Part shown: positions 7,746 to 15,781 of the stretch, one piece after another
Position numbering within the stretch: the first letter of the stretch is position 1
Layout of the letters: every line of letters starts with the position of its first letter
Assembly (NCBI GenBank): GCA_958421655.1
Contig: CATZMG010000037.1
Coordinates: 1 to 21,174, forward strand
Direction: 5' to 3'
Source: an uncultured Collinsella sp.
GTDB lineage: Bacteria; Actinomycetota; Coriobacteriia; Coriobacteriales; Coriobacteriaceae
DNA: 21,174 nt
The notes under the pieces: generated by a model
The model's database searches: none
Seen by the model: the letters and a program-made list of their open reading frames with translations, nothing else
Told to the model about the DNA's origin: nothing
Position numbers and translations under genes: made by a program

Positions 7746-9152
7746 CTATTCCATTTGTGATTTCGCTGTAGCGGCAAGCTGAGCCACGTAGTCCTTAAAC
7801 ACGCGGCCGCGCTCCTCATAGCCCGAGAACTCATCGAACGAAGAGCAGGCAGGAGAAAGTAAGATCACGTCACCACGGCTCGACAGCGAACGGGCGACGT
7901 CCACGGCGTCGCGTAGGTCATCCGCCTGGGCGATATCCACATCGCCATCGACATCGGCCTCGTCCATAGCGGCGGTGAAGCGCTCGCGCGCATCGCCAAA
8001 GCAGACGACCGAGCGCACGTTGTCCATAACGACGCGCGCGAAGTCCGTGAGCGGCGTGCCCTTATCGTGGCCGCCGAGCAGCAAGATCACGTCGTCATCG
8101 GGAAATGCCGTCAGCGCCTTCTCGACCGCATCGGTGTTGGTCGCCTTGGAATCGTTGACGTAGCGCACGCCGTCAATCTCGCCACACGGCTCCACGCGGT
8201 GCTCGAGCGGCTGGAACGAGGCAAGACCGCGGCAGACACCATCGACATCGGCACCGACCGCCAAGGCAGCCGTGGCAGCGCACAGGGCATTGATAACATT
8301 GTGATGGCCCGAGATCTTGAGCTCGGATGTAGCGATGAGCGGGGTCTCGACGCCTTTCAGACGCACGATCATCTTGCCATCGCGCACAAAGGCGGCATCC
8401 TCGCCCTCAGGCTCGTCAAAGGCAACCTTGCAGATGCGACGACCCGGCGTGTAGATGTACTCATCGAACTCGTGAATGCCGGCGTCTTCGACGTCGACAA
8501 CCACCAGATCGTCATCGACCATATTGTCAAACAGTTTGACCTTGGCAAGCGCATAGTTCTTATGGCTCTTATGCCAGCCCAAGTGGTCGGGAGTAATGTT
8601 GAGCAGAACCGCCACGCGGGGGTGGAGCTCGGTGGTCGTAGCAATCTGATAGCTCGAGAGCTCAGCCACAAACCACTCGTTGTGGGCTCGGCCGTCAATC
8701 TCGTTGACCGGCGGCTCGCCGATATTGCCGACAGCAACGCTGGCCTCGCCGGCAGCCTTGAGCAGATAATCAGTCAGCGACGTGGTGGTCGTCTTGCCGT
8801 TGGTGCCCGTGATGGCAATCCAGTTATCGGGCGACAGGCGATAGGCAAACTCGGGCTCACCCATAATCTGGGCGGCATGCTCGCGCCCGGCCTTAAAGAA
8901 GCCCGAGAACTCCGAGATGCCCGGGCACGTCACGCATACGTCATAGGCGCCCTCGACCTGTTCGGTCCCATAGACAAACGACGCACCAGCAGCCTCGAGC
9001 GCACGCGTGGCGTCATTGGGCTCAGAGGTGCCGCCGCCATACACGGTAACGGCGCTTACGCGCTCGGGATGTGCCAGCGCCCAGCGGGCGACATCGAGAC
9101 CGGATTTGCCCTGACCCAAAACGAGCAGGCTAAAGACATCAGCAAGAGGCAT
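7746..9152 (-). CDS. murD: UDP-N-acetylmuramoylalanine--D-glutamate ligase MurD
   Basis: Cytoplasmic ATP-dependent Mur ligase that adds D-Glu to UDP-MurNAc-L-Ala. The 468-residue product shows the N-terminal GQGKSGLDVARW (13-24), the ATP loop GTNGKTTT (116-123), LLNITPDHLGWH, the ligase motif SGHHNVINALCA, EHRVEPCGEIDGVRYVNDSK with the characteristic NDSKATN, and LLLGGHDKG in the C-terminal domain, followed by LLSPACSSFDEFSGYEERG. NDSKATNTDA and SPACSSFDEF are typical of MurD and separate it from MurC, MurE and MurF. It lies nine bases after mraY and eight before ftsW. Confidence 0.98.
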   Translation of the reverse strand: MPLADVFSLLVLGQGKSGLDVARWALAHPERVSAVTVYGGGTSEPNDATRALEAAGASFVYGTEQVEGAYDVCVTCPGISEFSGFFKAGREHAAQIMGEPEFAYRLSPDNWIAITGTNGKTTTTSLTDYLLKAAGEASVAVGNIGEPPVNEIDGRAHNEWFVAELSSYQIATTTELHPRVAVLLNITPDHLGWHKSHKNYALAKVKLFDNMVDDDLVVVDVEDAGIHEFDEYIYTPGRRICKVAFDEPEGEDAAFVRDGKMIVRLKGVETPLIATSELKISGHHNVINALCAATAALAVGADVDGVCRGLASFQPLEHRVEPCGEIDGVRYVNDSKATNTDAVEKALTAFPDDDVILLLGGHDKGTPLTDFARVVMDNVRSVVCFGDARERFTAAMDEADVDGDVDIAQADDLRDAVDVARSLSSRGDVILLSPACSSFDEFSGYEERGRVFKDYVAQLAATAKSQME

Positions 9153-9161
9153 GAAAGACCA

Positions 9162-10181
9162 CTATCCCAACTGGAAGAACAGGGCAAGGCCAACGGCACC
9201 AAAGGCCGCAGCGATAATCCAAAAACGGATGACGACCTTGGTCTCGGCCCAGCCCTTCTTTTCGAAATGATGATGGATGGGCGCCATAAGGAAGACGCGC
9301 TTGTGCGTAAAGTGGAAGTAGACAACCTGAATCATGACCGACAGGGTCTCAACGATAAACAGGCCGCCGATGATGAGGGAGACGACCTCGGTGTTGGTCA
9401 TGATGGACGTGCAGGCAAACGCGGCGCCCAGGGCAAGCGAGCCGGTATCGCCCATAAAGATGCTCGCCGGGTAGCAGTTGAACCACAGAAAGCCCAAGCA
9501 GGCACCGGCACACGCGGTGCAGAAGATGGACAGGTTCACGTCTCCGTGCAAAAACGCCATGGCAGCCATGGCGAGCATGGCAATCATAGAGGTGCCGCCA
9601 GCAAGACCGTCAAGGCCATCGGTCAGGTTCACGGCATTAGAAAGACCGGCGATCATCAGCCAGCAAAAGACAATGTAGAGCCACGGGAACGAAAGGCCGC
9701 AGATAGTGGTCGAAAGCACGCCAAGGTCGATCGTCAACCCACCGGGAAAACGAATCTCGGGGGCGAGGCCGCACCAGTTAACGGCAAGTACCGTAAAGGT
9801 GACACAGATAATGGTTAGGCCGATCATCTTGGCATGGGGCGTCAGACCGAGCGAGCGCCCATGCGTAACGGAGGTCAGGTCGTCGATCAGGCCCAGCACG
9901 CCGGTCGCCAGCGTGGCGAGCAGCACGAGCACGAGCTCGGTGGTGAGCTTGCCCATCAGCAGACAGGTCAGCGAGATCGCGACGAGGATGACAACGCCAC
10001 CCATGGTGGGCGTTCCCTGCTTAACCAAATGACGCTTGGGGCCGTCGGCACGAACCTGCTGGCCGATACCCTCGACCTTGAGCAGCTTGATCCACCACGG
10101 CATGAGCAGCAGCGCAATGGCAGCGGCGATGCCAAGCCCCAAAAAAGCCTGATACGTTGGATACGAGGGATTGCCGAACAT
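9162..10181 (-). CDS. mraY: Phospho-MurNAc-pentapeptide transferase MraY
   Basis: Polytopic membrane enzyme that transfers phospho-MurNAc-pentapeptide to undecaprenyl phosphate, making lipid I. The 339-residue product has about ten hydrophobic helices. Seen are GTPTMGG (56-62), the DD pair in LGLIDDL (Asp100-Asp101), NLTDGLDGLAGG (185-196), the MGDTGS loop with Asp245, and the cytoplasmic histidine cluster PIHHHFEKKGW (301-311), all diagnostic of bacterial MraY rather than WecA-type relatives. The ATG at 10181 is only three bases after the murF stop, with GGAAGG about 11 bases upstream. Confidence 0.98.
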   Translation of the reverse strand: MFGNPSYPTYQAFLGLGIAAAIALLLMPWWIKLLKVEGIGQQVRADGPKRHLVKQGTPTMGGVVILVAISLTCLLMGKLTTELVLVLLATLATGVLGLIDDLTSVTHGRSLGLTPHAKMIGLTIICVTFTVLAVNWCGLAPEIRFPGGLTIDLGVLSTTICGLSFPWLYIVFCWLMIAGLSNAVNLTDGLDGLAGGTSMIAMLAMAAMAFLHGDVNLSIFCTACAGACLGFLWFNCYPASIFMGDTGSLALGAAFACTSIMTNTEVVSLIIGGLFIVETLSVMIQVVYFHFTHKRVFLMAPIHHHFEKKGWAETKVVIRFWIIAAAFGAVGLALFFQLG

Positions 10182-10184
10182 GGG

Positions 10185-11609
10185 CTAGCACACACCTTCC
10201 ACAAAGCGGTCGAGCTCAACAAAGCGGGAACCCTTGACCAGTACAACATCATGTTTTTCAAGCGCGCCGCCCATGCGGTCGAGCACCTGCTGATAATCGG
10301 AGAACACCTGGATGCGGTCCTCGTCCATACCCATCATGCGCGCGGCATCGGCCATAAGCTGGGCCAGCTCACCACCCACGCACGCCAGCATGTCGAGCTT
10401 CTTGGCGGCGGCATAGGCGCCCACGAGCTCATGCATGCGAGGAGCCTCATCGCCCATCTCGCCCATCTCGCCCAGGATCGCCATGCGAGACCCCGTGCAC
10501 GAAAGCGAGCACAGTAGATCGAGGCCAGCAGCCATGGATTCGGCACTGGCGTTATAGGAATCGTCGATGACGCGGGCACCGCTCTTGGCGCGCTTGATCT
10601 CCTGGCGGTGACCGGTGATCGTGAGGCCCCTAAAAGCAGCATCGATCTGCTCGGGCGTCACGCCCAGGCGATAGGAAACCGCGGCGGCCTTAACGGCATT
10701 AGGAACGGACTGCACGCCGGGGATGGCAAGCATGGTATCGATCGTCTCACCCTGGCCAAAATCGAGCGTAAAGACCGGACGTCCCTCGTCATCAACACGA
10801 ATGTCGCGGGCACGGACCTCATCGTCGTCCGAGACGCCGGCCAGCATCACGTCGATACCAGCAGGCTGGGCGAACGTATCGCGAATGAACGGCGTAAAGT
10901 CGTCCTCGCCACCCAAAACCAGCAGCGGCAAATAGTCGCCGGCGGCGCACATACCCTGGACGATCTCGGACTTGGCGCGGGCGATGTTCTCGCGGCTGCC
11001 CAAAATACCGATATGAGAGGTGCCGATCTTGCTCACGATGGCAAAGTTGGGATTGGCGGACTGGGAAAGGCGCTCGATCTCGTGGAAATGGTTCATGCCC
11101 ATCTCGAGCACCAGGACCTCGGTATCGGCCGGAGCGGAAAGCACCGTGAGCGGCATGCCGATCAGGTTATTGAAATTGCCCTTGGTGGCCCAGACACGAT
11201 AGCGCTTGGCGAGCACAGCGGCTAGCACGTCCTTGGTCGTCGTCTTGCCGATGGAACCGGTAATGCCAACGACCAGGCAGCCAAGCTCCAGGCGATACGC
11301 GTGCGCCAAACGCAGCAGAAACTCCTCGGGATCATCGGTCAGCAGGATGGCGCATCCTTTGTCCTGCGCCAGCGAGACCAGCTCGGCCTCGGGCTCACGC
11401 GTCATCACGACGGCGCCGGCACCCGACTGGACGGCACGGGAAGCAAAATCATTGCCGTCGACGTTTTCACCGGGAAAGGCGACGAAAATTGTCCCTTCCT
11501 CGACCTGGCGCGAGTCGATAACGCACCCGCGGCATACCCGATCGGCTTCTCCCGTCACGGTTCGGGCCCCTGTTGCGGCCACGAGGTTGTTGACGGCGAT
11601 CTCTATCAT
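10185..11609 (-). CDS. murF: UDP-MurNAc-tripeptide--D-alanyl-D-alanine ligase MurF
   Basis: Cytoplasmic ATP-dependent Mur ligase that adds D-Ala-D-Ala and completes the UDP-MurNAc-pentapeptide. The 474-residue product has the N-terminal substrate domain with CVIDSRQVEEGTIFVAFPG (29-47), the ATP loop GITGSIGKTTTK (115-126), EMGMNHFHEIERL, the long SKIGTSHIGILGSRENIA stretch, GHRQEIKRAKSG, and IDDSYNASAESM, which is typical of MurF. A small internal direct repeat GEMGEMG occurs in the C-terminal domain. The ATG at 11609 has GGGGAG six bases upstream. A 127-base gap separates it from the PBP gene; murE, which often sits there, is absent. Confidence 0.97.
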   Translation of the reverse strand: MIEIAVNNLVAATGARTVTGEADRVCRGCVIDSRQVEEGTIFVAFPGENVDGNDFASRAVQSGAGAVVMTREPEAELVSLAQDKGCAILLTDDPEEFLLRLAHAYRLELGCLVVGITGSIGKTTTKDVLAAVLAKRYRVWATKGNFNNLIGMPLTVLSAPADTEVLVLEMGMNHFHEIERLSQSANPNFAIVSKIGTSHIGILGSRENIARAKSEIVQGMCAAGDYLPLLVLGGEDDFTPFIRDTFAQPAGIDVMLAGVSDDDEVRARDIRVDDEGRPVFTLDFGQGETIDTMLAIPGVQSVPNAVKAAAVSYRLGVTPEQIDAAFRGLTITGHRQEIKRAKSGARVIDDSYNASAESMAAGLDLLCSLSCTGSRMAILGEMGEMGDEAPRMHELVGAYAAAKKLDMLACVGGELAQLMADAARMMGMDEDRIQVFSDYQQVLDRMGGALEKHDVVLVKGSRFVELDRFVEGVC

Positions 11610-11736
11610 TGCAGCTCCCCTGTAAACCTAATAATGCTATCGGCGTATTGTATCCCAGCGCCGCGCATGCGTGGTGCAGGGCATGTGAACACCCCTCATA
11701 TGGGACAACAAACCACGCCCCAAAGATTGTAACCCC

Positions 11737-13602
11737 CTACTTCGTGCGCGGGATACACAGCACGTCGAGCGCGTTGGCCATAATGGACTGGAACGGCACC
11801 GCAGCGGCATCTGAGCCGCTCGGCGTTCCGTCGAGCGTGATATAGCACAGCACCTTGGGCGATTGTGCCGGTGCAAAGCCCATAAAGGACGACATGTAGT
11901 TCTCCTTGAGGTAGCCGCCGTTCTCGTCGGCTCGTTCGGCCGTACCGGTCTTACCCGCCACGTCATAGCCGTCAACCGCGCCGCCAACGCCCGTTCCCTC
12001 GGACACGACCGTCTGCATGCACGATGTCACCTGGGATGCGGCGTCCTCCGAAATCGCGCGCTCGCCTTCGCCCCAGTCCTTCTCGTCGCCTTTGCTGGAC
12101 TTATAGAAGTGCGGGGTCATCATCACGCCGCCGTTGGCGATGCCGCCCACGGCACGTGCGATCTCAATCGGCGAGACGGACAGCGCCTGTCCAAAGCTCA
12201 TCGAACCCAGCGTGGCGCCGTCATACTGGTCACGCTCCTTGACGATGCCCAGGCTCTCGCCCGGAAAATCGACACCGGAGCTGTGACCTATGCCCCACTT
12301 GTCCACATAGGCGGCAAAGTCATCCGCACCGATCTTGCGCCCCACCAGGACAAAGCCCACGTTGGACGAACGGCGCATCATCTCGCGCACATCCATGGTC
12401 ATGGCATAGTCGCGCTTGTCGGCATCGGTGACGGTATCGTCACCCACCTTGATGCTCGCCGGCACCTCAAACGACGTACTCGATCGCACGACGCCCAAGT
12501 CGAAGCCGGCGCCCGCCACGAGCGTCTTAAAGACCGAGCCGGGCTCGTAGGCGTCGGTGACCAGGCGCAAGTTCATATCCTCGGTCTTGGCGTTTTCCAG
12601 ATTGGTCTGGTCGTAGGTCGGGTACGAGCAGGCGGCGAGAATTTCACCAGTCGTGGGGTCGGTGACCAAAGCCGAGCCGTTCTTGGCCTTTGTCTTCTCG
12701 ACAGCCTCCGCCAAAGCATCCTCAGCCGCTCGCTGCATATTGACGTCGAGCGTCGTCACGATGTCAACGCCGTCGACCGCAGCCACCTTTTTATAGGCAC
12801 CGCCCGCGATATAGCTGCCGTCCCTCGCGCGCTCGCGCACGAGGGTACCATTCGTGCCGGTCAGAAGCTTGTTGTATTGCTTTTCGAGACCCGTCAAGCC
12901 GTCGTTGTCTACATTCACTACACCCAGCACCTGCGATGCCAGATTGCCGTATGGATATACGCGCTTCATGGCCTGCTCAAAAAGCACGCCGGGCAGGTTC
13001 TTCTTCTCCAGCGCCGCAGCATCGTCTTCGTCCACCTGGCGCTTGATATACACCCAGGTGCCATCGGACTCGACGAGCTTGCGGCAGGTCTTTTTATCGA
13101 TTCCAGTTGCCTTGACCAGCGCCGACACCGTCTTGTCAACATCCTCGACAAGCTGCGGGTTCACGGCGATGTTGCGACATTCGACCGACGACGCCAGCAC
13201 GTTACCGTTGCGGTCGTAGATGGTGCCGCGTTTGGCATAGAGGGTCTGTGCAAGCAGGCGGCGCGCATCGGCACGCTCGCGCAGTTTATCGGCTTCGACA
13301 ATTTGATAGTCGGCAAGGCGAAAGACGCCCAAGCCCAAACCAAGCCCGATGAAGCCCATGATGGCTTTGCGGCGAGGCAGAGGCGTGCCTGTGAGCCATT
13401 CGGTCGACGAACTCTTGCGCGACCTGGTGTTATGCATTTGAGGGCCGTCCGAGCCGCGAAGTCGCGACGCCGGGTCGTTGCCACGGGACTGCCCGGCGTT
13501 GTAAGATTGCCGACCCGTTCCTTGATAACCAGAACGTCCCCGCGACGAGGGACGTCCAGAACCGCGGCCCCCATCGGAACCGCGGCGATAGTCATTTGTC
13601 AT
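11737..13602 (-). CDS. ftsI: Class B penicillin-binding protein, septal transpeptidase (FtsI/PBP3 type)
   Basis: Membrane-anchored DD-transpeptidase that cross-links septal peptidoglycan with FtsW. The 621-residue product begins with about 78 cytoplasmic residues rich in Gly, Arg and Ser, then one membrane segment (about 80-96). The dimerisation or pedestal domain starts near AKRGTIYDRNGNVLA (123-137). The transpeptidase domain carries all three active-site motifs: SVFK (Ser356-Lys359), SSN (412-414) and KTG (551-553). No C-terminal PASTA repeats are present. It begins 17 bases after the ftsL stop. The gene symbol is by position in the dcw cluster; names such as pbpB are used for the same gene in other Actinobacteria. 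Confidence 0.95.
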   Translation of the reverse strand: MTNDYRRGSDGGRGSGRPSSRGRSGYQGTGRQSYNAGQSRGNDPASRLRGSDGPQMHNTRSRKSSSTEWLTGTPLPRRKAIMGFIGLGLGLGVFRLADYQIVEADKLRERADARRLLAQTLYAKRGTIYDRNGNVLASSVECRNIAVNPQLVEDVDKTVSALVKATGIDKKTCRKLVESDGTWVYIKRQVDEDDAAALEKKNLPGVLFEQAMKRVYPYGNLASQVLGVVNVDNDGLTGLEKQYNKLLTGTNGTLVRERARDGSYIAGGAYKKVAAVDGVDIVTTLDVNMQRAAEDALAEAVEKTKAKNGSALVTDPTTGEILAACSYPTYDQTNLENAKTEDMNLRLVTDAYEPGSVFKTLVAGAGFDLGVVRSSTSFEVPASIKVGDDTVTDADKRDYAMTMDVREMMRRSSNVGFVLVGRKIGADDFAAYVDKWGIGHSSGVDFPGESLGIVKERDQYDGATLGSMSFGQALSVSPIEIARAVGGIANGGVMMTPHFYKSSKGDEKDWGEGERAISEDAASQVTSCMQTVVSEGTGVGGAVDGYDVAGKTGTAERADENGGYLKENYMSSFMGFAPAQSPKVLCYITLDGTPSGSDAAAVPFQSIMANALDVLCIPRTK

Positions 13603-13619
13603 ACTCAGCTACCGTCTTG

Positions 13620-14090
13620 CTACTGAGCGGTCGCGGTCGCGTTGGCGCCCGCGGCTGCATCCTGCGAAAAGTCAAGTGTAACGCTCTCGCTGGGCTCCAC
13701 CATGCCATAAGCGCCCGCAAGGTCGCGAATGCGCGTGTCGGCGCCATAGACCGAATGCATGACCTCCAGGTCGGAGCTCTCATCGGTCGCTTTTTCGAGC
13801 GTGTTGGTAAGCTCGGCGTTGCTGTTGAGCACCTGGGCCGTAACGCCGGCGAGCGCCACGCGGGCGACGCCGATCGTCATGAAGATAGCCGCAATGATGC
13901 AAAACGTTTTAAGAACGCTCATGAAAACCGGGCTTACCGCCTGGTTTGCCTGACGGCCCGCGCCCGTGTAGACATCAAAGCGCGGCGTGCGCTGCTCACG
14001 GGGAGCAACGGGGGCCTGCGGCGTCTCACGATAGGCGGGCATGGCGTTCATATCATAGGCGAGTGCTGCGCTTGAAGTGTTGTAGCCCAT
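13620..14090 (-). CDS. ftsL: FtsL-like divisome protein
   Basis: Small bitopic protein that bridges FtsQ and the FtsW-FtsI synthase. The 156-residue product has a cytoplasmic stretch of about 57 residues, one membrane helix (about 58-80), a heptad-like extracytoplasmic segment (about 84-115, with QVLNSNAELTNTLEKATDE) and then IRDLAGAYGMVEP (121-133). That last motif resembles the region of FtsL-type proteins after the coiled coil. FtsL is poorly conserved, so the call rests on this layout and on the position between rsmH and ftsI. The ATG at 14090 has GGGAGG nine bases upstream. About 90 bases separate it from rsmH. Confidence 0.85.
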   Translation of the reverse strand: MGYNTSSAALAYDMNAMPAYRETPQAPVAPREQRTPRFDVYTGAGRQANQAVSPVFMSVLKTFCIIAAIFMTIGVARVALAGVTAQVLNSNAELTNTLEKATDESSDLEVMHSVYGADTRIRDLAGAYGMVEPSESVTLDFSQDAAAGANATATAQ

Positions 14091-14180
14091 GATATGCCGC
14101 CTCCCATCCCGAGTACGTTGGTAGTGTGTTTAAGCTTCGTTTATGGTGCGAGCGGGAGGTCCAATATCGCGCGGTCGCGC

Positions 14181-15146
14181 CTACAGACGCTGCGCCACGC
14201 GGATTTTGGCTGATCTCGCCCGAGGGTTGCGCTCAACCTCATCAGGCTGGGCAACCAAGGGTTTGCGGGTGATGACCTTGAGTATCGGCACGTTGCCGCA
14301 CACGCACACCGGAATCTCCGGCGGACACGTGCACCCCTGGCTCATCTCCTTAAAGTGGTTCTTTACGATACGGTCCTCGAGCGAGTGATACGAGATGACG
14401 CAGATACGTCCGCCCGGGTTGAGCCACCTGGTGGCGGCATCAAGCCCTCGTTCGAGCACATCGAGCTCGTGATTGACCTCGATGCGAATGGCCTGGAAAC
14501 TTTTCTTGGCCGGGTGTCCACCATGCCGACGAGCGGCAGCCGGGATACCCGCCTTGATGATCTCGACAAATTGGCCGGTGGTTTCGATCGGTTCTTGCTC
14601 GCGGCGGCGCACGATCTCGCGCGCGATCTGCGAGGCGAACTTCTCTTCGCCGTAGACGCGTAGAATCCGGGCGAGGTCGTGTTCGTTATAGGTGTTGATG
14701 ACCTCAGCTGCGTTTAAGGTGTTATTACCCGGATCCATCCGCATGTCCAATGGGGCGTCCTCGTTATACGAAAAGCCCCTGCCAGGGATATCGAGTTGCG
14801 GTGACGAAACGCCCAAATCGAACAGGAAGCCATCGACCCCGGGCACCTCGGCCGAGCAAAGCAGCTCGTCCAAGTCGCCGAAGTTGCCCTTCAGCAGCTG
14901 GTGCGGAACGCCGGGAACCTCGCGGTCCAGACGGGCGCCAGCGGCCTCGAGGGCCATGTCGTCCTGATCGACGCCGAGCAAAAGGCCCGTCTCCCCCACC
15001 TGCGCGGCCATCTTTACCGAATGGCCGGCACCGCCAAGGGTGCAATCGCAGACAACGGAGCCGCTCTTTAGCCGCAGCGACTCAAGCACTTCGCCGAGCA
15101 TGACAGGTTCATGCCGATATTCTTGTGTCAAGATCCCACGCTCCAT
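14181..15146 (-). CDS. rsmH: 16S rRNA (cytosine-1402-N4)-methyltransferase RsmH
   Basis: SAM-dependent enzyme (formerly MraW) that methylates N4 of C1402 in the ribosomal P site. The 321-residue product starts with the typical HEPVMLGEVL (12-21) and has SAM motif I as DCTLGGAGHS (34-43), GVDQDD (58-63), DLGVSSPQLD (110-119), and RGFSYNEDAPLDMRMD (123-138), all hallmarks of the family. It ends with the usual AKIRVAQR-type tail. The start lies 20 bases after the mraZ stop with only weak ribosome-site similarity (AAGG, GGGTAACGG), so coupling to mraZ is likely. Confidence 0.98.
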   Translation of the reverse strand: MERGILTQEYRHEPVMLGEVLESLRLKSGSVVCDCTLGGAGHSVKMAAQVGETGLLLGVDQDDMALEAAGARLDREVPGVPHQLLKGNFGDLDELLCSAEVPGVDGFLFDLGVSSPQLDIPGRGFSYNEDAPLDMRMDPGNNTLNAAEVINTYNEHDLARILRVYGEEKFASQIAREIVRRREQEPIETTGQFVEIIKAGIPAAARRHGGHPAKKSFQAIRIEVNHELDVLERGLDAATRWLNPGGRICVISYHSLEDRIVKNHFKEMSQGCTCPPEIPVCVCGNVPILKVITRKPLVAQPDEVERNPRARSAKIRVAQRL

Positions 15147-15166
15147 CCGTTACCCGTGCCTTGCCC

Positions 15167-15601
15167 TTACGAGAAGAAGAGGTCCAGCAGGGCCTCATCG
15201 TCATCGTCCTCATCGGCCGCGGCGCGATCCCAAACCTCAAGGTGGTCGTAGTTGCCCACAACCGTGACCTCGCGGTCGAGGTTCGCCTGCTTGCGGAGAG
15301 ACTCGGAAAGACCGATACGACCGGCGCTGTCCACGTCCATCGACGTGGTGCGCTTGTTGATCGCCCTCATGAGCTTCTGGTCGTTGATGTCACGCGGGTT
15401 AAAACCCTCGTGGCCCTCACGACCCGCGAAGAGTCCTTCGACCCACTTATCGAAGGCCTCGGCAGAGAACACGTACAGAGCATCGACATCCAGGGCTTTG
15501 AACACGCGAACGTGCTCTCCAAGCTCCTCGCGAAGGGGTGCAGGCAGGGACAGACGACCTTTTGCATCGAGATTGCGCTCGTATGCACCCGTCATTCCCA
15601 T
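15167..15601 (-). CDS. mraZ: Transcriptional regulator MraZ
   Basis: DNA-binding regulator of the dcw cluster; in species studied it binds repeated TGGG-type boxes in front of its own gene. The 144-residue product has two SpoVT-AbrB-like halves, marked by DAKGRLSLP (12-20) and DSAGRIGLSE (91-100), with the usual MraZ length. The ATG at 15601 has GGAGGG six bases upstream; a second ATG two codons in is also possible. Downstream of the second fold is an acidic tail, ADEDDDDEALLDLFFS (129-144), which is more acidic than I expect for MraZ. It is the first gene of the cluster, directly behind the promoter at 15670-15698. Confidence 0.96.
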   Translation of the reverse strand: MGMTGAYERNLDAKGRLSLPAPLREELGEHVRVFKALDVDALYVFSAEAFDKWVEGLFAGREGHEGFNPRDINDQKLMRAINKRTTSMDVDSAGRIGLSESLRKQANLDREVTVVGNYDHLEVWDRAAADEDDDDEALLDLFFS

Positions 15602-15637
15602 GTGCGCCCTCCCCTCGGTTACTCAGATGGCACGTAC

Positions 15638-15654
15638 GCGGGGAACCACCCCGC
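15638..15654 (-). promoter_or_regulatory. GC-rich hairpin in the mraZ leader
   Basis: On the minus strand GCGGGG-TGGTT-CCCCGC is a perfect 6-bp stem with a 5-base loop. It lies about 10 bases after the predicted transcription start and 36 bases before the mraZ ATG. It is nearly a copy of the palindrome in the promoter spacer (15676-15690): GGGG, YGGTT, CCCC. Confidence 0.6.
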
Positions 15655-15669
15655 CTGTCGACGTCATCA

Positions 15670-15698
15670 ATAATATGGGGAACCGCCCCATTTTTCAA
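15670..15698 (-). promoter_or_regulatory. Main dcw promoter upstream of mraZ
   Basis: On the minus strand TTGAAA (15693-15698) and TATTAT (15670-15675) are separated by exactly 17 bases; each matches the sigma-A consensus at five of six positions. Transcription would start near 15663, leaving a leader of about 62 bases before mraZ. The spacer is almost filled by the palindrome TGGGG-CGGTT-CCCCA (15676-15690), so a bound regulator would block polymerase. This is the best promoter in front of the cluster. Confidence 0.75.
15676..15690. promoter_or_regulatory. Palindrome in the promoter spacer, likely operator
   Basis: TGGGG-CGGTT-CCCCA on the minus strand, 5-base perfect arms with a 5-base centre, lies between the -35 and -10. 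Its left arm is also a TGGGG box of the MraZ type. Binding by MraZ is inferred, not shown. Confidence 0.55.
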
Positions 15699-15705
15699 CA
15701 CCTTT

Positions 15706-15740
15706 CCCCACCCCTTCCCCCACCCCGCCCCACCACTCCA
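15706..15740 (-). promoter_or_regulatory. TGGGG box cluster (probable MraZ boxes) and G-quadruplex motif
   Basis: On the minus strand three TGGGG boxes start at 15732, 15722 and 15710, that is 10 and 12 bases apart, with a TGGAG at 15736-15740 and another TGGGG 20 bases further on in the promoter spacer. Spaced TGGG-type repeats upstream of mraZ are the known binding pattern of MraZ. The same stretch (15706-15731) has five G-runs of four or five separated by loops of 1, 1, 2 and 1 bases. That is a canonical, very tight quadruplex motif, and it ends seven bases before the -35. Confidence 0.65.
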
Positions 15741-15765
15741 CCCTCAATATGTTGTAAAACACCCC

Positions 15766-15779
15766 CGAGCATATGTTCG
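15766..15779. promoter_or_regulatory. LexA-box-like site upstream of the dcw promoter
   Basis: CGAGCATATGTTCG matches the Gram-positive LexA (SOS) consensus CGAACATATGTTCG at 13 of 14 positions; the mismatch is in the left half (GAGC for GAAC). It lies about 70 bases upstream of the -35. Function is inferred from similarity only. Confidence 0.35.
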
Positions 15780-15781
15780 AG

